Source: DATBFX01 sp036558305 (GTDB taxonomy: Bacteria > Chloroflexota > Chloroflexia > Thermomicrobiales > UBA6265). From it: a stretch of 15,876 nt of DNA. The stretch spans positions 1 through 15,876 of the forward strand of contig DATBFX010000235.1 in the NCBI GenBank assembly GCA_036558305.1, written 5' to 3'. The position numbers were made by a program, and so were the translations under genes. The number at the start of each line of letters is the position of its first letter. The stretch's first letter is position 1. This document shows positions 13,783-15,876 of the stretch, piece after piece. The notes under the pieces were generated by a model. It ran no database searches. It worked only from the letters and a program-made list of their open reading frames with translations, and was not told where the DNA came from.

Positions 13783-14715
13783 GTGGAGATCGGATTCGCC
13801 TCCCTGGTCGGCGTCGAGCCGATGCCGTTCGCGGAGTTGGTCAAACGGGCAAGCGACAACGGTCTCCGCGCCATCGAAGTCAACACCGGTCCCGGCTATG
13901 CACCGATCGCGGGCGCCTCGTTTGGCGGCCATTTGGACCTCGAGGCGATCGTGCGGGATGGACCCGGTCCGGTTCGGGACGTCCTTGACCGGTACGGCGT
14001 CCGCATCGCCTCGTTGGCGCCGATGCTCAATCTCCTCTCGGCGGACGTGACGCTGCGCGAGCAACGCATCGCCTACATGCGCCGCACGATCGACGCCGCC
14101 GCCAAACTCGGCGTTCGCACGGTCGTCACCTTTGCCGGTTCCTCGTTCGGTATGCACTTCTACGGCATGCCGGGACTCGGCGACGGCCATGCGTCGAACC
14201 GCTCCGGCGACAACATCCGCATCTTCCAGGAGGTCTACGGACCGATCGCCGGCTACGCCGAAGACCGCGGCGTGCGCATCGCCTTCGAGACGGCGGGGCG
14301 CGGCGGTCCCGAAGGCAACGTCGCCCACAGCCCGGAACTCTGGGACCGCATGTTCGACGCCGTCCCGTCCTCGGCGCTCGGCCTCAGCTTCGACCCCTCC
14401 CACCTCGTCTGGCTCCACATCCCAAACCCGCCCGACGTCGTCCGCGCCTATGGCTCTCGCATCTACCACGTCGACGGCAAGGATTGCGAAATCATCCATG
14501 CCCGCCTCTGGCGCCAGGGCATCCTCGGCAGCGCCTGGTGGCGCTATCGCCTGCCCGGACTCGGTACCCTCGATTGGTCCGCCATCTTCTCGGCGCTACG
14601 GGACGTCGGCTACGACGACGTCGTCTCGATCGAAAACGAAGACCCGCTCGTACCCGGCTTCGACGGCGTCGTCTGGTCGGCAGAGTACCTGCGACGCTGC
14701 CTGCTGCCTGCATAG
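13783..14715 (+). CDS. sugar phosphate isomerase/epimerase (xylose isomerase-like TIM barrel)
   Basis: A 310-aa TIM-barrel protein of the AP-endonuclease-2/xylose isomerase-like superfamily. I chose GTG 13783 because GAGGA (13771-13775) lies 7 nt upstream and the upstream part of the frame contains the promoter. A divalent-metal site can be read at Glu169 (VRIAFETAGR), Asp204 and His207 (LSFDPSHLVW), His229 (IYHVDGKD) and Glu284 (VVSIENEDP), the usual order for this fold. The C-terminal motif LGTLDWSAIFSALRDVGYDD is typical of sugar isomerase/epimerases such as IolE/IolI relatives. It is followed 136 nt later by a Gfo/Idh/MocA oxidoreductase, a common partnership in catabolism of inositols and unusual sugars (dehydrogenate, then isomerise or dehydrate). 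The exact substrate cannot be told from the sequence. Confidence 0.9.
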   Translation: MEIGFASLVGVEPMPFAELVKRASDNGLRAIEVNTGPGYAPIAGASFGGHLDLEAIVRDGPGPVRDVLDRYGVRIASLAPMLNLLSADVTLREQRIAYMRRTIDAAAKLGVRTVVTFAGSSFGMHFYGMPGLGDGHASNRSGDNIRIFQEVYGPIAGYAEDRGVRIAFETAGRGGPEGNVAHSPELWDRMFDAVPSSALGLSFDPSHLVWLHIPNPPDVVRAYGSRIYHVDGKDCEIIHARLWRQGILGSAWWRYRLPGLGTLDWSAIFSALRDVGYDDVVSIENEDPLVPGFDGVVWSAEYLRRCLLPA

Positions 14716-14720
14716 GCGGC

Positions 14721-14837
14721 GAGGCGGCGAGGCGGCAGGGCGGCAAGGACGAGAGAGGCGGAGAGACGGGGAGGAGAGAAGGCAAAAGGGGAGGACTCGT
14801 CGTTCTTTTCCTTGCCGCCCTGCCGCCTCGCCGCCTC
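14721..14837. repeat. 29-bp perfect inverted repeat with purine-rich loop
   Basis: Arm 14721-14749 (starting GAGGCGGCGAGGCGGCAGGG) pairs without mismatch with 14809-14837, enclosing 59 nt that are strongly purine-rich on the plus strand (GGGGAGGAGAGAAGGCAAAA). It occupies the gap between the isomerase stop (14713-14715) and the ribosome binding site of the next gene (AAGGAGG at 14840-14846). The arm itself is built of GGCGGC/GAGGCGGC units. It has no coding content and looks like a dispersed palindromic element or an RNA processing/stability hairpin. Confidence 0.8.
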
Positions 14838-14851
14838 ATAAGGAGGAACGG

Positions 14852-15876
14852 ATGAGCACGGTTCGTGTTGGGATCGTCGGTTGCGGGAACATCGCGAAGA
14901 CGCACGCAACGGCGCTCGCCGCGTTGAGCGAAGGAGAGATCGCGGCGGCATGCGACGTCGACGAGGGGCGGGCACGGGCGTTCGCGGTGCAATTCGGCGC
15001 ACCAAACGCGTACGGCGACGTCGATGCGATGCTGCGCAGCGGCAACGTCGATGCCATCATCGTCTGCACACCCCACCCGCTCCATGCGCCGGTCGTGGTC
15101 GCGGCGGCGGAGGCCGGCGTGCACGTGCTCTGCGAGAAGCCGATCTCGGACAAGCTGTCGGAAGCCGATCGGATGGTGGAGGCCGCCGACCGGGCGGGGA
15201 TCACGTTCAGCGTGGTGTTCCAGCGGCGGTGGTGGCCGGCGTGCCAGCGGATCCGGCAGGCGATCGATAGCGGCAAGCTGGGTAGGCTCACCGTGGGTGA
15301 GAGCGTTTCCAAACTGTGGCGCTCCGAACAGTATTTTGCGGCTGACCCCTGGCGGGGCAAGTGGGCGACCGAGGGCGGCGGCGCCCTGATGAACCAGGCG
15401 GTCCACACGGTGGACATGTTCCAGTGGTTCATGGGACCGGCGGTCGAGGTGGTCGGACGGTGGGCGAAACTCCGCACCGGCGATTACATCGACGTCGAGG
15501 ACACGGCGGTGGCGACGGTCGTCTTCGCCAACCGCGCGCTCGGCACCATCCTGGCCGCGACGACGATCAATCCGGGGTTCGGTTTCCGCGTCACGGTCCA
15601 CGGCGACAACGGGGCGACGGTCAGCGTTTGGGAAAACCCGGAAGGTCGCCAAGGCGTCAACGATGTCTGGACGGTACCGGGCGAAGAAGGGCAGCGCGCC
15701 GAGTGGGAGCAGGAAGACCGGGACAAGCCGGGCTTCCCGTACTTCCACCAACTCCAACTCCAGGACTTCCTGCAAGCAGTGCGGGACAAACGGCCGCCGG
15801 CGGTCGCGGGCGCCGAGGGAATCAAATCGCTCGAAATCATCACCGCGATCTACGAATCGTCCCGCACCGGCCAGCC
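14852..15876 (+). CDS. Gfo/Idh/MocA family oxidoreductase, 3' end outside window
   Basis: NAD(P)-dependent sugar/inositol dehydrogenase type protein. The frame runs from ATG 14852 (AAGGAGG 5 nt upstream) without a stop to the window edge: 341 codons, so only the last few dozen residues are missing given a usual length of 330-390. The Rossmann N-terminus is VRVGIVGCGNIAKTHA; the hallmark EKP motif is CEKPISDK with Lys96; the substrate domain has EGGGALMNQAVHTVDMFQWF, where His185 and Asp188 match the conserved D/H pair region. VEDTAVATVVFANRALGTI and GFRVTVHGDNGA form the C-terminal sheet. It follows the TIM-barrel isomerase on the same strand. A 427-codon antisense frame (14492-15775) is a composition artefact. 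Confidence 0.93.
   Translation, partial: MSTVRVGIVGCGNIAKTHATALAALSEGEIAAACDVDEGRARAFAVQFGAPNAYGDVDAMLRSGNVDAIIVCTPHPLHAPVVVAAAEAGVHVLCEKPISDKLSEADRMVEAADRAGITFSVVFQRRWWPACQRIRQAIDSGKLGRLTVGESVSKLWRSEQYFAADPWRGKWATEGGGALMNQAVHTVDMFQWFMGPAVEVVGRWAKLRTGDYIDVEDTAVATVVFANRALGTILAATTINPGFGFRVTVHGDNGATVSVWENPEGRQGVNDVWTVPGEEGQRAEWEQEDRDKPGFPYFHQLQLQDFLQAVRDKRPPAVAGAEGIKSLEIITAIYESSRTGQ

Noticed and set aside
14492..15775. 427-codon minus-strand frame opposite the isomerase end and the oxidoreductase
   Set aside because: The plus strand carries a full Gfo/Idh/MocA sequence with all motifs; the antisense frame has none and includes a low-complexity run across the inverted repeat.

Overview
The window is a high-GC bacterial chromosome segment with GTG/TTG starts, short intergenic gaps and several Uma2 endonuclease-like genes. 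It has a treY-treZ pair, a lone molybdenum hydroxylase large subunit, a dapA-dapB pair behind a T-box leader, and dispersed GC-rich hairpin repeats. This mix resembles Chloroflexota of the Thermomicrobia/Sphaerobacter kind, but that placement is an inference from style and gene content, not a match.

Layout. Positions 1-4296 (+) hold the 3' part of treY and complete treZ, the two-enzyme route from maltodextrin to trehalose. Positions 4324-5649 (-) hold a small accessory cluster: an Uma2-family gene broken by one in-frame amber codon, a DUF2283-like small protein, and a small protein that overlaps it by 10 nt and looks like a toxin-type nuclease. Positions 5752-8106 (-) hold an orphan form-II CoxL-like molybdopterin subunit. 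Positions 8356-9513 (+) hold two tandem intact Uma2 genes. Positions 9515-9871 (-) hold a small HTH-like protein, and 10003-10761 (-) a LuxR-family regulator whose receiver domain has lost its phosphorylation residues. Positions 11065-12974 (-) hold dapB and dapA. Positions 12975-13700 hold the dapA leader. Positions 13783-14715 (+) hold a TIM-barrel sugar isomerase/epimerase, followed from 14852 to the window end by a Gfo/Idh/MocA oxidoreductase.

The most informative region is the dapA leader. A strong promoter starts a T-box RNA (about 13647 down to 13338) with a readable specifier loop, best read as AAG (lysine), the UGGU T-box bulge and an intrinsic terminator. Downstream, before dapA, lie a 22-codon ORF with an excellent ribosome binding site, a large hairpin that starts at its last codons and ends in a T5 run, and a pair of inverted GC-rich repeats. 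A second pair of the same repeats exactly fills the dapA-dapB gap and supplies the dapB ribosome binding site. The lysine/diaminopimelate operon thus appears to carry two possible termination checkpoints in series. The T-box is a recognised class; the second checkpoint and the repeat arrangement are my inference. A mirror-image promoter 22 bp away drives the divergent isomerase-oxidoreductase pair, whose intergenic region contains a perfect 29-bp inverted repeat.
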